Part shown: positions 27,509-35,452 of the stretch, one piece after another
How positions within the stretch are numbered: position 1 is the stretch's first letter
How the letters are laid out: each line of letters begins with the position of its first letter
Source: JANNNF01 sp963772935
Lineage (GTDB): Bacteria; Pseudomonadota; Alphaproteobacteria; Rhodobacterales; Rhodobacteraceae
Reading direction: 5' to 3'
Length of the DNA stretch: 64,000 bases
NCBI GenBank assembly: GCA_963772935.1
Contig: CAVYZK010000003.1
Span: 1-64,000, forward strand
Position numbers and translations under genes: made by a program
Notes under the pieces: model-generated
Database searches by the model: none
Seen by the model: the letters and a program-made list of their open reading frames with translations, nothing else
Told to the model about the DNA's origin: nothing

Positions 27509-27533
27509 GGCGATGGCCAAAGCGGCCACCGCC
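27509..27533 (-). terminator. Stem-loop after the distal luxI-type gene
   Basis: On the minus strand GGCGGTGGCC pairs with GGCCATCGCC (one G-U pair) over GCTTT, 12 bases after the luxI stop and ahead of rarA. No U-run follows, so termination may need Rho. Confidence 0.4.
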
Positions 27534-27544
27534 ACGCGCAGAGG

Positions 27545-28136
27545 TCAGTGCAGGGTGGCAGAGAAATCCATCAGCACCACCTGATTGTCGATGCCGTCAA
27601 TCGCCATCACCGGCCCCATGGCCTTCATCTTGACGCCGACCCGGTCGGCCCACCGGGGCCAGGTGGCGGCCAGCAGGGTCAGGCAATGGGTGGCCCCCAG
27701 ACTGCGCGACCGAATCCCCCAGTTGCGCGATCAGTTGGGCATGCACCCTGCGCCGGATCGAGGACGGCACATCATGGCTGACAAACAGCCGGCTGCTTTC
27801 CCAGATATGGTCGGCAACGGGGGCCTGATCGTACAGCAGATGCGCAGGGATGGTGTCCAGCAACCCGCGTTGTGCATCGCGGATCATATAGCTGTACATG
27901 CCGCAGGCGGTGGTGGTGGGTGTCAGGCGGTTGCCCGCAAGCACATTGCCCGCCTCGTCATGCACCACGACCCACCGCGAGGCCGGGGTGTCGTACTGGT
28001 CGTACTCCATCCCCATGGCTTCGGGCAGGTTCCACTTGTTGTGGACGATGAACAACTCGCGCCGAGCGCGCAGCATGTTGGCGAACAGCTCGCCATGGTT
28101 GTGAATGTTGGCAAAGGACAGCGTTGTGGTCTGCAT
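27545..28136 (-). CDS. LuxI-family acyl-homoserine-lactone synthase, distal copy (single-base frameshift)
   Basis: 196 aa when repaired. Conserved LuxI residues are present: the R-x3-F pair in MLRARRELFIVHNKW, then W, E and the two Asp of GMEYDQYDTPASRW, R in LAGNRLTPT, and E and R in IWESSRLFV. These form the SAM site and catalytic cleft. The frame shifts at 27710-27711 (two-base run); removing one base gives QLGDSSRSLGATHCLTLL and a C-terminus ending VLMDFSATLH that lines up with the second copy (28581-29168). The N-terminal half is close to that copy, the acyl-pocket half much less so. AGGAGA lies six bases ahead of ATG 28136. Acyl chain not predictable here. Confidence 0.85.
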
Positions 28137-28188
28137 AGGTTTCTCCTGCAGGGTTTCGGTGGTGGTCGTAACCTTGCAGGGGTCGTCG

Positions 28189-28515
28189 TCAGATCAGGCG
28201 ATAGTCCTTGGCGCGCTGGATCGCCTCGGCCGTGGTGCGCGCCATCAGGCGGATGCGGACCGACGTGATCCGCGCCTTCAGCGCGCTTTCCGATATTCCC
28301 AGCTTTTCGGCCGCCGCGGCAAAACGGTCGCCCCCTGCAATGCATCGCAAAGCCTCGACCTGGGCTTTGGTCAGTTCTTCGGGTGGTTCGGTCATGTCAT
28401 GCAGGCGCCGGACAGCCGCCGTGATGATCGCAATCTCATCATCCCGAAAGTCCCGGTCAGCCCGGGCGAAACTGGCAATGGTGCGTGACTTGATCGGCCC
28501 CCAAGCCGCCGTCAC
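28189..28515 (-). pseudogene. Headless LuxR-type regulator: DNA-binding half only
   Basis: 108 codons from a possible GTG at 28515. The frame matches residues 96-203 of the intact LuxR-type protein encoded at 29220-29831: WGPIKSRTIASFARADRDF aligns with YGPITSRSIVGIARSDREF, and the helix-turn-helix (EELTKAQVEALRCIAGGDR, KLGISESALKARI) is intact to the common end RLI/RLL. The first 95 residues, with the lactone-binding Trp, Tyr and Asp, are gone. Homology fades at the terminator hairpin 28531-28553 that follows the upstream luxI. No good ribosome site is seen. It is either a duplication scar or a small ligand-blind DNA-binding protein. Confidence 0.75.
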
Positions 28516-28521
28516 CCCAAA

Positions 28522-28553
28522 ATGAAGACGCCCCTCGCCGCTGGCGCGAGGGG
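28522..28553 (-). terminator. Terminator-like hairpin after the proximal luxI-type gene
   Basis: An 8-bp stem, CCCCTCGC (28531-28538) with GCGAGGGG (28546-28553), is followed on the minus strand by a mixed U-rich tract (CGTCTTCATTTTG). It lies about 28 bases after the luxI stop and marks the point where luxR homology of the remnant begins. Confidence 0.5.
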
Positions 28554-28580
28554 GCTGACCGGCCAGACTGTGAGGTCGCA

Positions 28581-29168
28581 TCAATGCAGTTTGGTTTGCA
28601 TGCTGATCGTGACGCAGACCGACTTCATGCCGCCCGTGTTCAGCACCGGACCTGCTGGCACACAATCAAGACCCACCCGGCGCGCAAGGCGGGGGGCATG
28701 TTCCGGAATGATCCCCAGCACCTGCGTGGCCCCCAAGGCCCGGGCGGAAACGACCATCTCGTGAATCAACTGCATCTGCACCCGCAGACGATCACTGGCC
28801 GGTACGTCATCAGACACAAACACACGGCTCGATTCCCAGATGTTGGGGTCAACCGGGGCCTGAAAGTTCAGCAGATCGGTCGGGATGGTTTCCAGCAACC
28901 CGCGTTGCGCATCGCGGATCATGTAGCTGTAGATGCCGCAGCGATGCACCGTTGGCGTCAGACGCACGCCGGCCAGCACTTCGCCGCGTTCATGCACCGC
29001 CACCCACCGGCTGGCGGGGGTGTCATACTGGTCAAACTCCATGCCATCGGCTTCGGGCAGATCCCACTTGTTATGCAGGATGAAGGTCCGGTGCCGTGCC
29101 CGGAACATGTTGGCAAACAACTGCCCGTGATTGTGCAGGTTGTGGTAGGAAAGGGTGGTAACTTCCAT
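28581..29168 (-). CDS. LuxI-family acyl-homoserine-lactone synthase, proximal copy
   Basis: 195 aa, intact. Catalytic residues by position: R25, F29, W35, E44, D46, D49, R69, E112, R115, all those conserved in LuxI/EsaI. The start motif and GMEFDQYDTPASRW, YSYMIRDAQRGLL resemble R. capsulatus GtaI-type synthases as I remember them. It makes an acyl-homoserine lactone from SAM and acyl-ACP. It follows the intact luxR-type gene after 51 bases, with GAAGGAG ahead of ATG 29168. The C-terminal 65 residues differ strongly from the second copy (27545-28136), so the two may make different signals. Confidence 0.92.
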   Translation of the reverse strand: MEVTTLSYHNLHNHGQLFANMFRARHRTFILHNKWDLPEADGMEFDQYDTPASRWVAVHERGEVLAGVRLTPTVHRCGIYSYMIRDAQRGLLETIPTDLLNFQAPVDPNIWESSRVFVSDDVPASDRLRVQMQLIHEMVVSARALGATQVLGIIPEHAPRLARRVGLDCVPAGPVLNTGGMKSVCVTISMQTKLH

Positions 29169-29219
29169 GGTCGTCGCTCCTTCGCGGGTGAAAAAACCTT
29201 TGAAAGGACGGCACGCGGG

Positions 29220-29831
29220 CTATAGCAGCCGGAATTCCCGTGCCTTGCGGATCGCTTCGGAAGTGGTTCTGGCCTCCAGCCGGAGGCGGGCAGATTGCAA
29301 CCGCGCCTTGAACGCACTTTCCGATATACCCAACTTGGCCGCCGCCGCCGTGTGCCGATCCCCATTCGCGACGCATTGCAACGCTTCGATCTGGGCTCTC
29401 GTCAGTTCGGAAGGTGGCTTTGCCTCGATATGCAATTGGACCGTCAGCTCCCTGAGCAGGTCCATTTCTTCATCCGAAAACTCTCGGTCAGATCGGGCAA
29501 TGCCAACAATCGAACGCGAGGTAATGGGTCCATAAGACGACACCGCCCCATACGCGAGGCCATAGGCCGCCGCTTTCTTCATAACCGAAAACGGGTCGGG
29601 CAGCGGAATGTGGCTCCACCGAGTAGTGCCTTCAACACCAACGCCCCAGAACACCAAAGGATCCCGCAGATAGTACGAATGGCTGTTGTAGTGATCGACC
29701 CACTCGGTCGGATAGGAACTTTTATAGACAAGCGGCGACGCAAAGCGAATGTGGAGCCCGACGGTATAGCCCATCGGCGCAAGCTGATCGAGTTTCTCTA
29801 ACAGCAAAAGGACTGACCTTCTCTCAGACAT
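29220..29831 (-). CDS. LuxR-family quorum-sensing transcriptional regulator
   Basis: 203 aa. N-terminal autoinducer-binding domain with the conserved W44, Y48, D57-P58 and W72 (TEWVDHYNSHSYYLRDPL, TTRWSHIPLPDP), then a LuxR-type helix-turn-helix from about 140 (SELTRAQIEALQCVANGD, AKLGISESAFKARLQ). It is shorter than the usual 230-250 aa, mainly at the N-terminus, and its HTH departs from the common GerE consensus. It should bind a lactone made by the adjacent luxI product and control that gene. Its codons look less GC-rich than those of its neighbours. Read from the A/T-rich gap 29832-29940 after the rplQ terminator. Confidence 0.92.
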   Translation of the reverse strand: MSERRSVLLLLEKLDQLAPMGYTVGLHIRFASPLVYKSSYPTEWVDHYNSHSYYLRDPLVFWGVGVEGTTRWSHIPLPDPFSVMKKAAAYGLAYGAVSSYGPITSRSIVGIARSDREFSDEEMDLLRELTVQLHIEAKPPSELTRAQIEALQCVANGDRHTAAAAKLGISESAFKARLQSARLRLEARTTSEAIRKAREFRLL

Positions 29832-29940
29832 TTACCACCAACTGCAAAGCCTTTCTTCTACTTTAGATTGATGAACTTTACAATTCCAGCACTTAAGCGC
29901 GAGAATTTGCGTAACTTTTCGACGAACACCTCAAAAACGA

Positions 29941-29968
29941 AAAAGGCCCGCTTGCAAGCGGGCCTTTT
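29941..29968. terminator. Intrinsic terminator after rplQ
   Basis: A perfect 28-base palindrome: 14-base arms starting AAAAGGCCCGCTTG, giving U-runs in both directions. It lies 18 bases after the rplQ stop and closes the ribosomal superoperon ahead of the quorum-sensing genes. Confidence 0.9.
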
Positions 29969-29986
29969 GAGCAAAACCGGGTCAAA

Positions 29987-30406
29987 TCAGTCTTCGGCAG
30001 CCTCGAAAGCAGCCGTACGCGCGTGATCTGCGGCACCTTTTGCAGCCGGGTCGCGGTCAACAAACTCGATGATCGCCATCGGAGCCATGTCGCCATAGCG
30101 GAAACCGGCCTTCAGAACGCGCACATAGCCGCCCTGACGGGTCGCGTAGCGCGGGCCGAGAATCTCGAACAGACGGGCGGTGTGGATGTCTTGCTTCAGT
30201 TGCGCATGGGCCTGACGGCGCGCGTGCAGGTCGCCGCGCTTGGCAAGGGTGATCAGCTTTTCGATGATCGGGCGCAGTTCTTTGGCCTTGGGCAAGGTGG
30301 TCTTGATCTGCTCATGTTCGATCAGCGAGCCGCACATGTTGGCGAACATCGCTTTGCGGTGTTCGTGGGTGCGGTTCAGTTTGCGGTAGCCATTCGAGTG
30401 ACGCAT
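29987..30406 (-). CDS. rplQ: 50S ribosomal protein L17
   Basis: 139 aa, complete. Begins MRHSNGYRKLNRTHEHRKAM and carries the family core TTLPKAKELRPIIEKLI and LGPRYATRQGGYVRVLK. L17 lies at the mouth of the exit tunnel. The acidic/alanine-rich C-terminal tail is typical of alphaproteobacteria. Last gene of the alpha operon; 137 bases with three palindromes separate it from rpoA, so its level may differ from that of rpoA. Confidence 0.97.
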   Translation of the reverse strand: MRHSNGYRKLNRTHEHRKAMFANMCGSLIEHEQIKTTLPKAKELRPIIEKLITLAKRGDLHARRQAHAQLKQDIHTARLFEILGPRYATRQGGYVRVLKAGFRYGDMAPMAIIEFVDRDPAAKGAADHARTAAFEAAED

Positions 30407-30471
30407 CGGAATCTCCTAGACGCTATGTTTTGCTTTGTCCGGCAGGGCCTACGATTGGTCCCGCTCACCTT

Positions 30472-30538
30472 GGGGCGTTACGCCCATGTTTTCCCTGCAA
30501 TTGCAGGCATTTGGGAGGATGGGCAAATTGCCCATCCT
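30472..30538. repeat. Three palindromes between rpoA and rplQ, including a GGATGGGC element
   Basis: GGGCG/CGCCC around TTA near 30472-30485, a perfect 14-base palindrome CCTGCAATTGCAGG (30494-30507), and an AGGATGGGCAA arm at 30516 paired with TTGCCCATCCT ending 30538. In the minus-strand transcript they follow the rpoA stop by 5 bases. They may block 3' decay of rpoA mRNA or allow partial termination. Confidence 0.55.
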
Positions 30539-30543
30539 ACGCA

Positions 30544-31560
30544 TCAGAACTGGTCTTCGAAACGCTTGGCCAGATCTTCGATGTTTTCCGGCGGCCAGTC
30601 TTCCACGTCCATGCCCAGATGCAGGCCCATGCCCGACAGCACTTCCTTGATTTCGTTCAAGGACTTGCGGCCGAAGTTCGGGGTGCGCAGCATTTCTGCT
30701 TCGGTTTTCTGGATCAGATCGCCGATGTAGACAATGTTGTCGTTCTTGAGGCAGTTTGCCGAACGGACCGAAAGCTCCAATTCGTCCACCTTCTTCAGCA
30801 GCAGCGGGTTGAACTCGAGCCCCGCATCCACTTCGCCCAGTTTCGCCGATTCCGGCTCGTCAAAGTTGACGAACACGCCCAACTGATCCTGCAAGATGCG
30901 TGCGGCATAAGCCACGGCATCATCCGGGGTCAGCGAGCCATCGGTTTCGATTTTCATCGTCAGACGGTCATAGTCCAGCACTTGACCTTCGCGGGTCGGC
31001 TGCACTTCGTAGGACACTTTCTTGACCGGCGAGTAGATCGCATCAATCGGGATCAACCCGATGGGTGCGTCTTCCGGGCGGTTCTTGTCAGCGGAGACAT
31101 AGCCTTTGCCAGTATTCACGGTCAGTTCCATGAACACATCAGCGCCATCGTCCAGGTGGCAGATGACATGGTCCTTGTTCAGAACCTCAATCCCGTTCGA
31201 TTCGGAAATGTCGCCAGCGGTCACGACGCCCGGACCCTTGGCCGAAATCGACAGGCGCTTCGGCCCTTCGACTTCCATCTTCAGGCTCACGCCTTTCAGG
31301 TTCAGCACGATGTCGGTCACGTCTTCACGCACACCAGCCACGCTGGAAAACTCATGCAGCACGTTGTCAATCTGCACCGAGCTGATCGCAGCTCCCTGCA
31401 GCGACGACATCAGCACGCGGCGCAGTGCGTTGCCAAGCGTCAGGCCAAAGCCACGCTCCAACGGTTCTGCGATCACGGTGGCGACGCGCTGTGCGTCCGG
31501 CCCCGGTTTTACAACCAGTTGCGCCGGTTTGATCAATTCTTGCCAGTTCTTGTGGATCAT
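30544..31560 (-). CDS. rpoA: DNA-directed RNA polymerase alpha subunit
   Basis: 338 aa. N-terminal dimer domain (ERGFGLTLGNALRRVLMSSLQG at 50-71, minus the ends), a linker near 235, and the C-terminal domain with the two helix-hairpin-helix elements that bind UP-element DNA (LKNDNIVYIGDLIQK, NFGRKSLNEIKEVLSGMGLHLG). Assembly platform for beta and beta-prime, and the target of activators. Separated from rpsK by a strong hairpin. Confidence 0.97.
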   Translation of the reverse strand: MIHKNWQELIKPAQLVVKPGPDAQRVATVIAEPLERGFGLTLGNALRRVLMSSLQGAAISSVQIDNVLHEFSSVAGVREDVTDIVLNLKGVSLKMEVEGPKRLSISAKGPGVVTAGDISESNGIEVLNKDHVICHLDDGADVFMELTVNTGKGYVSADKNRPEDAPIGLIPIDAIYSPVKKVSYEVQPTREGQVLDYDRLTMKIETDGSLTPDDAVAYAARILQDQLGVFVNFDEPESAKLGEVDAGLEFNPLLLKKVDELELSVRSANCLKNDNIVYIGDLIQKTEAEMLRTPNFGRKSLNEIKEVLSGMGLHLGMDVEDWPPENIEDLAKRFEDQF

Positions 31561-31635
31561 GCTTTCGCCTCCATACTAGTCTACTGCCCATGTCCTAGAA
31601 GCAGAAGACGCCCGAGGATCTTGAAACGACGAAAT

Positions 31636-31662
31636 CGGGCCGCGCGAACACCGCGCGGCCCG
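31636..31662 (-). promoter_or_regulatory. Stem-loop between rpsK and rpoA
   Basis: An 11-bp perfect GC stem, CGGGCCGCGCG (31636-31646) with CGCGCGGCCCG (31652-31662), five-base loop, in the 118-base gap. On the minus strand ATTTCGTCGTTTC follows. It could attenuate or process the transcript between ribosomal protein and polymerase genes. Confidence 0.55.
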
Positions 31663-31678
31663 ACCATTTTGGAAAAAC

Positions 31679-32074
31679 TCAGACGCGCCGACGCTTGGGC
31701 GGACGGCAGCCGTTGTGGGCCAGCGGGGTCACGTCGCGGATGGACGTGATGTTCAGACCCACGGCAGCCAATGCGCGCAGCGCGGACTCGCGGCCCGAAC
31801 CCGGACCCTGCACTTCGACCTCGACGGTCTTCATGCCATGCTCTTGCGCCTTGCGGGCTGCATCTTCTGCGGCCATCTGCGCAGCGTAAGGCGTCGATTT
31901 GCGCGAGCCTTTGAAGCCCATGGTGCCCGAGGAGGACCACGAAATGGCGTTGCCCTGAACGTCGGAGATCAGGATTTTGGTGTTGTTGAACGAAGAATTC
32001 ACGTGAACCACGCCAGCGGCGATGTTCTTGCGTTCTTTTTTCTTCGTGCGGGATGTTTTGGTATCGCGTGCCAT
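31679..32074 (-). CDS. rpsK: 30S ribosomal protein S11
   Basis: 131 aa, complete. Contains GVVHVNSSFNNTKILISD, GNAISWSSSGTMGFKGSRKSTPYAAQMA (listed here in part by its core SSSGTMGFKGSRKSTP) and a C-terminus ending GCRPPKRRRV. It lies on the platform near the mRNA exit channel. Fifteen bases after rpsM. Confidence 0.97.
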   Translation of the reverse strand: MARDTKTSRTKKKERKNIAAGVVHVNSSFNNTKILISDVQGNAISWSSSGTMGFKGSRKSTPYAAQMAAEDAARKAQEHGMKTVEVEVQGPGSGRESALRALAAVGLNITSIRDVTPLAHNGCRPPKRRRV

Positions 32075-32088
32075 TATTTACGCTCCCC

Positions 32089-32457
32089 TTATTTCTTCTT
32101 GCCAGCGATGGCTTTGGCGGGGCCCTTGCGGGTACGAGCGTTGGTGTGCGTGCGCTGACCGCGGACCGGCAGGCCCTTGCGGTGACGCAGACCACGGTAG
32201 CAACCCAGATCCATCAAACGCTTGATGTTCATCGAGGTTTCGCGGCGAAGATCGCCTTCGACCGTGACGTTTGCGTCGATATATTCGCGGATCTGCAGCA
32301 CTTCGGCATCCGAAAGCTGGTTGACGCGACGGGCGCGGTCGATACCGACGGATTCGCAAATCTGCTCTGCAATGTGCGGACCAACGCCAGTGATATAGGT
32401 GAGCGCGATCGGAACCCGTTTCGCGGTCGGGATGTTAACGCCAGCAATACGTGCCAA
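32089..32457 (-). CDS. rpsM: 30S ribosomal protein S13
   Basis: 122 aa, complete. Starts MARIAGVNIPTAKRVPIALT, with the HTH-like core and the C-terminal basic tail (GLPVRGQRTHTNARTRKGP) that reaches the P-site tRNA and bridges to the large subunit. 177 bases separate it from adk; no strong terminator is seen in that gap. rpmJ, often next to rpsM, is absent, as in other alphaproteobacteria. Confidence 0.97.
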   Translation of the reverse strand: MARIAGVNIPTAKRVPIALTYITGVGPHIAEQICESVGIDRARRVNQLSDAEVLQIREYIDANVTVEGDLRRETSMNIKRLMDLGCYRGLRHRKGLPVRGQRTHTNARTRKGPAKAIAGKKK

Positions 32458-32634
32458 ACGTGTATTCCTTCATGGTTGCGGTTCCGTCATGCCAGAACCT
32501 TTTTTCACAACGCCATCCCGGCACAAGGCCGTGACAACTCGATTCCCGATAAAGGGAGGCCCAATGCGATTCCGCACCGGGACGCCGTGCTTTATGGGCT
32601 TTTCACAGGGGCGTCAAGGCCGCAAGGGGCCAAA

Positions 32635-33285
32635 TCACGCCTTGTCAAGAACTTTCGCAACGGTCGCTGCAACAGCGTCCATCTCGGCCAACCCATCGAC
32701 GGAGGCGAGTTGCCCCTTGGCGTAATAGTAGCCAATCAACGGTGAGGTTTTCTTGTAATATTCCATCAGCCGCGTCTTCAACGCATCGGCGGTATCATCC
32801 GCCCGGCGTTTCAGGTCATGGCTGCCACAGACGTCGCAGGTGCCCGCGACAGTGGTCGGACGGGTGTCATCGTGGTACACTTCACCGCAATTGCCACAGG
32901 TGTAGCGCCCGGTGATCCGCGCGACCAAGGCCGCGTCATCCACCTGCATTTCGATCACAGCGTCCAGGGTTTGCCCATTGCGCTGCAACAAGGCAGCCAA
33001 GGCATCGGCTTGTTTGAGGGTCCGGGGGAAGCCGTCAAAGATAAACCCGCCCCCGGCCCCCTGATGCAGCTTTTCATCAATCAGCCCGATGACAATCTCA
33101 TCGGTCACCAGTTCGCCCCGTGCCATCACATCAGCCACCAGGCGGCCCATTTCGGTGCCGCTGGTTTTTGCCTCACGCAGCATATCACCGGTGGACAGCT
33201 GCACCATGCCACGTTGATCCACCAGACGCTTGGCCTGAGTACCTTTGCCAGCCCCCGGCGGGCCGAGGAGAATGATGTTTGTCAT
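32635..33285 (-). CDS. adk: Adenylate kinase
   Basis: 216 aa, long form. P-loop LGPPGAGKGTQAKRL, NMP site LSTGDMLREA, and a LID domain with a four-cysteine zinc site (CGNCGEVYHDD and CDVCGSHD). It interconverts ATP plus AMP and two ADP. Usual place between secY and rpsM in the spc operon; ten bases after secY. Confidence 0.97.
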   Translation of the reverse strand: MTNIILLGPPGAGKGTQAKRLVDQRGMVQLSTGDMLREAKTSGTEMGRLVADVMARGELVTDEIVIGLIDEKLHQGAGGGFIFDGFPRTLKQADALAALLQRNGQTLDAVIEMQVDDAALVARITGRYTCGNCGEVYHDDTRPTTVAGTCDVCGSHDLKRRADDTADALKTRLMEYYKKTSPLIGYYYAKGQLASVDGLAEMDAVAATVAKVLDKA

Positions 33286-33295
33286 GTCCCGCCCC

Positions 33296-34654
33296 TTAGC
33301 GCCGGGCGGGCGCTTTAGCTGCCCCGCGTTTCTTGCCGCGAAGTTGCGACTTTTCGATCAGACCTTCGTATTGATGGGCCAGAAGATGTGACTGCACCTG
33401 GTTGATCGTATCCATCGTCACCGACACCACGATCAGCACCGACGTGCCCCCGAAGTAGAACGGAATGGCGAACTGGCTGCGCAAAATCTCAGGCAACAGG
33501 CAGATGACCGCCAGATAGGCCGATCCCAGCACCAGAATCCGGTTCACCACATATTCCAGATATTCCTCGGTCTTCTTGCCCGGCTTGATGCCCGGAATGA
33601 ACCCGGTCTGGTTCTTCAGGTTTTCGGCCACATCATCCACCTTGAACGCGACGTTCGCGGTGTAGAAATAGCTGAAGAACACGATCATCACGGTAAAGAA
33701 CAACAGGTACAGCGGCTGTCCGGGGCCGAAATAGGCCAGAATGGTGGACATCACAGGGCCGGTCTGCGCCCCCGAAAACGTAGAGATCGTGGTCGGCAGC
33801 AGCAACAGTGACGACGCGAAAATGGCAGGAATGACGCCGGCCGGGTTCACCTTGATCGGCAGATGCGACGAGCCGCCGTCATAAACCTTCATGCCCATCT
33901 GCCGGCGGGGATACTGAATATGGATCTTGCGCAGCGCGCGTTCCATGAACACCACCGCCGCAATCACGACCACAACCATCACCAGCACACCAATGATAAC
34001 CGCCGGGGAAATGGCACCGGACCGCCCTTGGCTAAAGAACTGCGCAAGTGCCTTGGGAATTTCCGCCACGATGCCGACGAAAATGATCAGCGAGATACCG
34101 TTGCCGATGCCGCGCGCGGTGATCTGTTCACCCAGCCACATCAGGAACATCGTGCCCCCAACCAGCGTGATCACACAGGCCAGCGTAAAATACAGGCCCG
34201 GCGAATGCGCAAGATTGCCGTTCTGAATCGACATCGCGATGCCGTAGCCCTGAAAAATCGCCAGTGCCACAGTGCCATAACGCGTAAACTGGTTCAGCTT
34301 CTTGCGCCCGGCGTCGCCTTCTTTCTTCAGCTGCATCCAGGGGCCATACATCGTCCCCATCAGCTGCACGATGATCGAGGCCGAAATATAGGGCATGATC
34401 CCGAGGGCAAAAATGCCCATACGGCTGATCGCACCGCCGGTGAACATGTTCAGGATGCCGCCGATCCCTGCCCCGGCTTCATCCATGAAGTTCTTCAGCG
34501 CCGTGCCGTCGATGCCCGGCACCGGGATGTAGGTACCCAGACGATAAACGATCAGCAGCCCGATGGTGAAGAATATGCGCTGGCGAAGATCAGTCGCCTT
34601 GCCAAGCGTGCCCCACGACAGGTTCGCCGCCATTTGTTCTGCAGCAGATGCCAT
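33296..34654 (-). CDS. secY: Protein translocase subunit SecY
   Basis: 452 aa with ten membrane segments. N-terminal LRQRIFFTIGLLIVYRLGTYIPVPGID, plug region, cytoplasmic loops for ribosome and SecA binding (GYGIAMSIQNG to QITARGIGNGISLI; YPRRQMGMKVYDGGSSHLPIK is the C4 loop region) and a basic C-terminal tail. Pore-forming subunit of SecYEG. It follows rplO after 122 bases that hold two hairpins. Confidence 0.96.
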   Translation of the reverse strand: MASAAEQMAANLSWGTLGKATDLRQRIFFTIGLLIVYRLGTYIPVPGIDGTALKNFMDEAGAGIGGILNMFTGGAISRMGIFALGIMPYISASIIVQLMGTMYGPWMQLKKEGDAGRKKLNQFTRYGTVALAIFQGYGIAMSIQNGNLAHSPGLYFTLACVITLVGGTMFLMWLGEQITARGIGNGISLIIFVGIVAEIPKALAQFFSQGRSGAISPAVIIGVLVMVVVVIAAVVFMERALRKIHIQYPRRQMGMKVYDGGSSHLPIKVNPAGVIPAIFASSLLLLPTTISTFSGAQTGPVMSTILAYFGPGQPLYLLFFTVMIVFFSYFYTANVAFKVDDVAENLKNQTGFIPGIKPGKKTEEYLEYVVNRILVLGSAYLAVICLLPEILRSQFAIPFYFGGTSVLIVVSVTMDTINQVQSHLLAHQYEGLIEKSQLRGKKRGAAKAPARR

Positions 34655-34690
34655 GCCCAGACTCTTTCCGAGACGAAGTCTCTATGCGAA

Positions 34691-34763
34691 GCGCCGCCGA
34701 TCCGTTTTCCGGTTCGGCGGCGCGGGAAAACATGCAAGTGATGTAAGCGGTCTGAAGACCGCT
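34691..34763. repeat. Two hairpins between rplO and secY
   Basis: AGCGGTCT (34746-34753) with AGACCGCT (34756-34763), directly after the rplO stop, and a larger stem GCGCCGCCGA (34691-34700) with TCGGCGGCGC (34714-34723) 40 bases ahead of secY. No U-run follows the larger one. Confidence 0.5.
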
Positions 34764-34776
34764 CACAACCATTTAT

Positions 34777-35277
34777 TCAGGCTTTGACCTTGGCCTTGGA
34801 CTTGCCATGCGGCTCCAGCGTCTCGGCCACGGTGATCGACCCACCAGCAGCAGCCACCGCTTCAATCGCCGACGCCGAAGCCCCGGTGACATTCAGCGTG
34901 ATCTTCGAGGTGATCGCGCCCTTGGCAAGAATACGGATGCCGTCATGCTTGGATTTGGTCAGGCCCGCGTCCACCAGCATATCTTCGGTGATCGCAACGG
35001 CTGCATCCAGCTTGCCCAGACCGATGAACTTCTCGATCAGGCCGAGGTTCACCACAGCGAAATGCTTCTGGTTCGGCTTGTTGAAGCCGCGCTTCGGCAA
35101 GCGGCGGTACAGCGGCATCTGGCCGCCTTCGTAGCCGCCAATGGCGACGCCCGAACGCGATTTCTGACCCTTGATACCACGGCCAGCGGTCTTGCCCGAA
35201 CCCGAACCCGGACCACGCGCGACGCGCTTGGCTTTTTTGGTTGCACCGGGGTTGTCGTGCAGTTCATTCAATTTCAT
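34777..35277 (-). CDS. rplO: 50S ribosomal protein L15
   Basis: 166 aa. Starts MKLNELHDNPGATKKAKRV, with the glycine-rich N-terminal tail RGPGSGSGKTAGRGIKGQKS that threads through 23S rRNA, and GGYEGGQMPLYRRLPKRGF. The open frame runs 29 codons further upstream but the ATG at 35277 begins the conserved protein and follows AGGAG. Unlike the usual spc order it does not follow rpmD directly: a GFA-family gene and a terminator stand between them, and a candidate promoter (35371-35399) precedes it. Confidence 0.96.
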   Translation of the reverse strand: MKLNELHDNPGATKKAKRVARGPGSGSGKTAGRGIKGQKSRSGVAIGGYEGGQMPLYRRLPKRGFNKPNQKHFAVVNLGLIEKFIGLGKLDAAVAITEDMLVDAGLTKSKHDGIRILAKGAITSKITLNVTGASASAIEAVAAAGGSITVAETLEPHGKSKAKVKA

Positions 35278-35370
35278 GTCGCATACTCCTATGCCGGAAA
35301 GCCCCCGCCTGCGACGGGCAGGGGCAACGCGGCGATTGTTGATTCTGTGGCGATAGGGGGCCACTGGGGG

Positions 35371-35399
35371 CGTATAGAGGGCGCTCGCCCCAAGCGCAA
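35371..35399 (-). promoter_or_regulatory. Candidate promoter for rplO-secY-adk
   Basis: On the minus strand TTGCGC (35399-35394), a 17-base spacer and TATACG (35376-35371), about 94 bases before rplO. The TATACG -10 with C-rich flanks also occurs ahead of rpsL and ahead of rpmC. It would explain how rplO onward is read despite the terminator after rpmD. Confidence 0.5.
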
Positions 35400-35452
35400 G
35401 CGGGGCGGGTGGTCACCGCGCCATTCCAGGTATCAGCGGCATAAACCCCGCC

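Noticed and set aside
28137..28188. A lux box ahead of the distal luxI
   Set aside because: Only CCCTGCA direct repeats and an 8-base CCTGCAGG palindrome are present; no 18-20 base dyad of lux-box type could be drawn with confidence here or in the other two upstream gaps.
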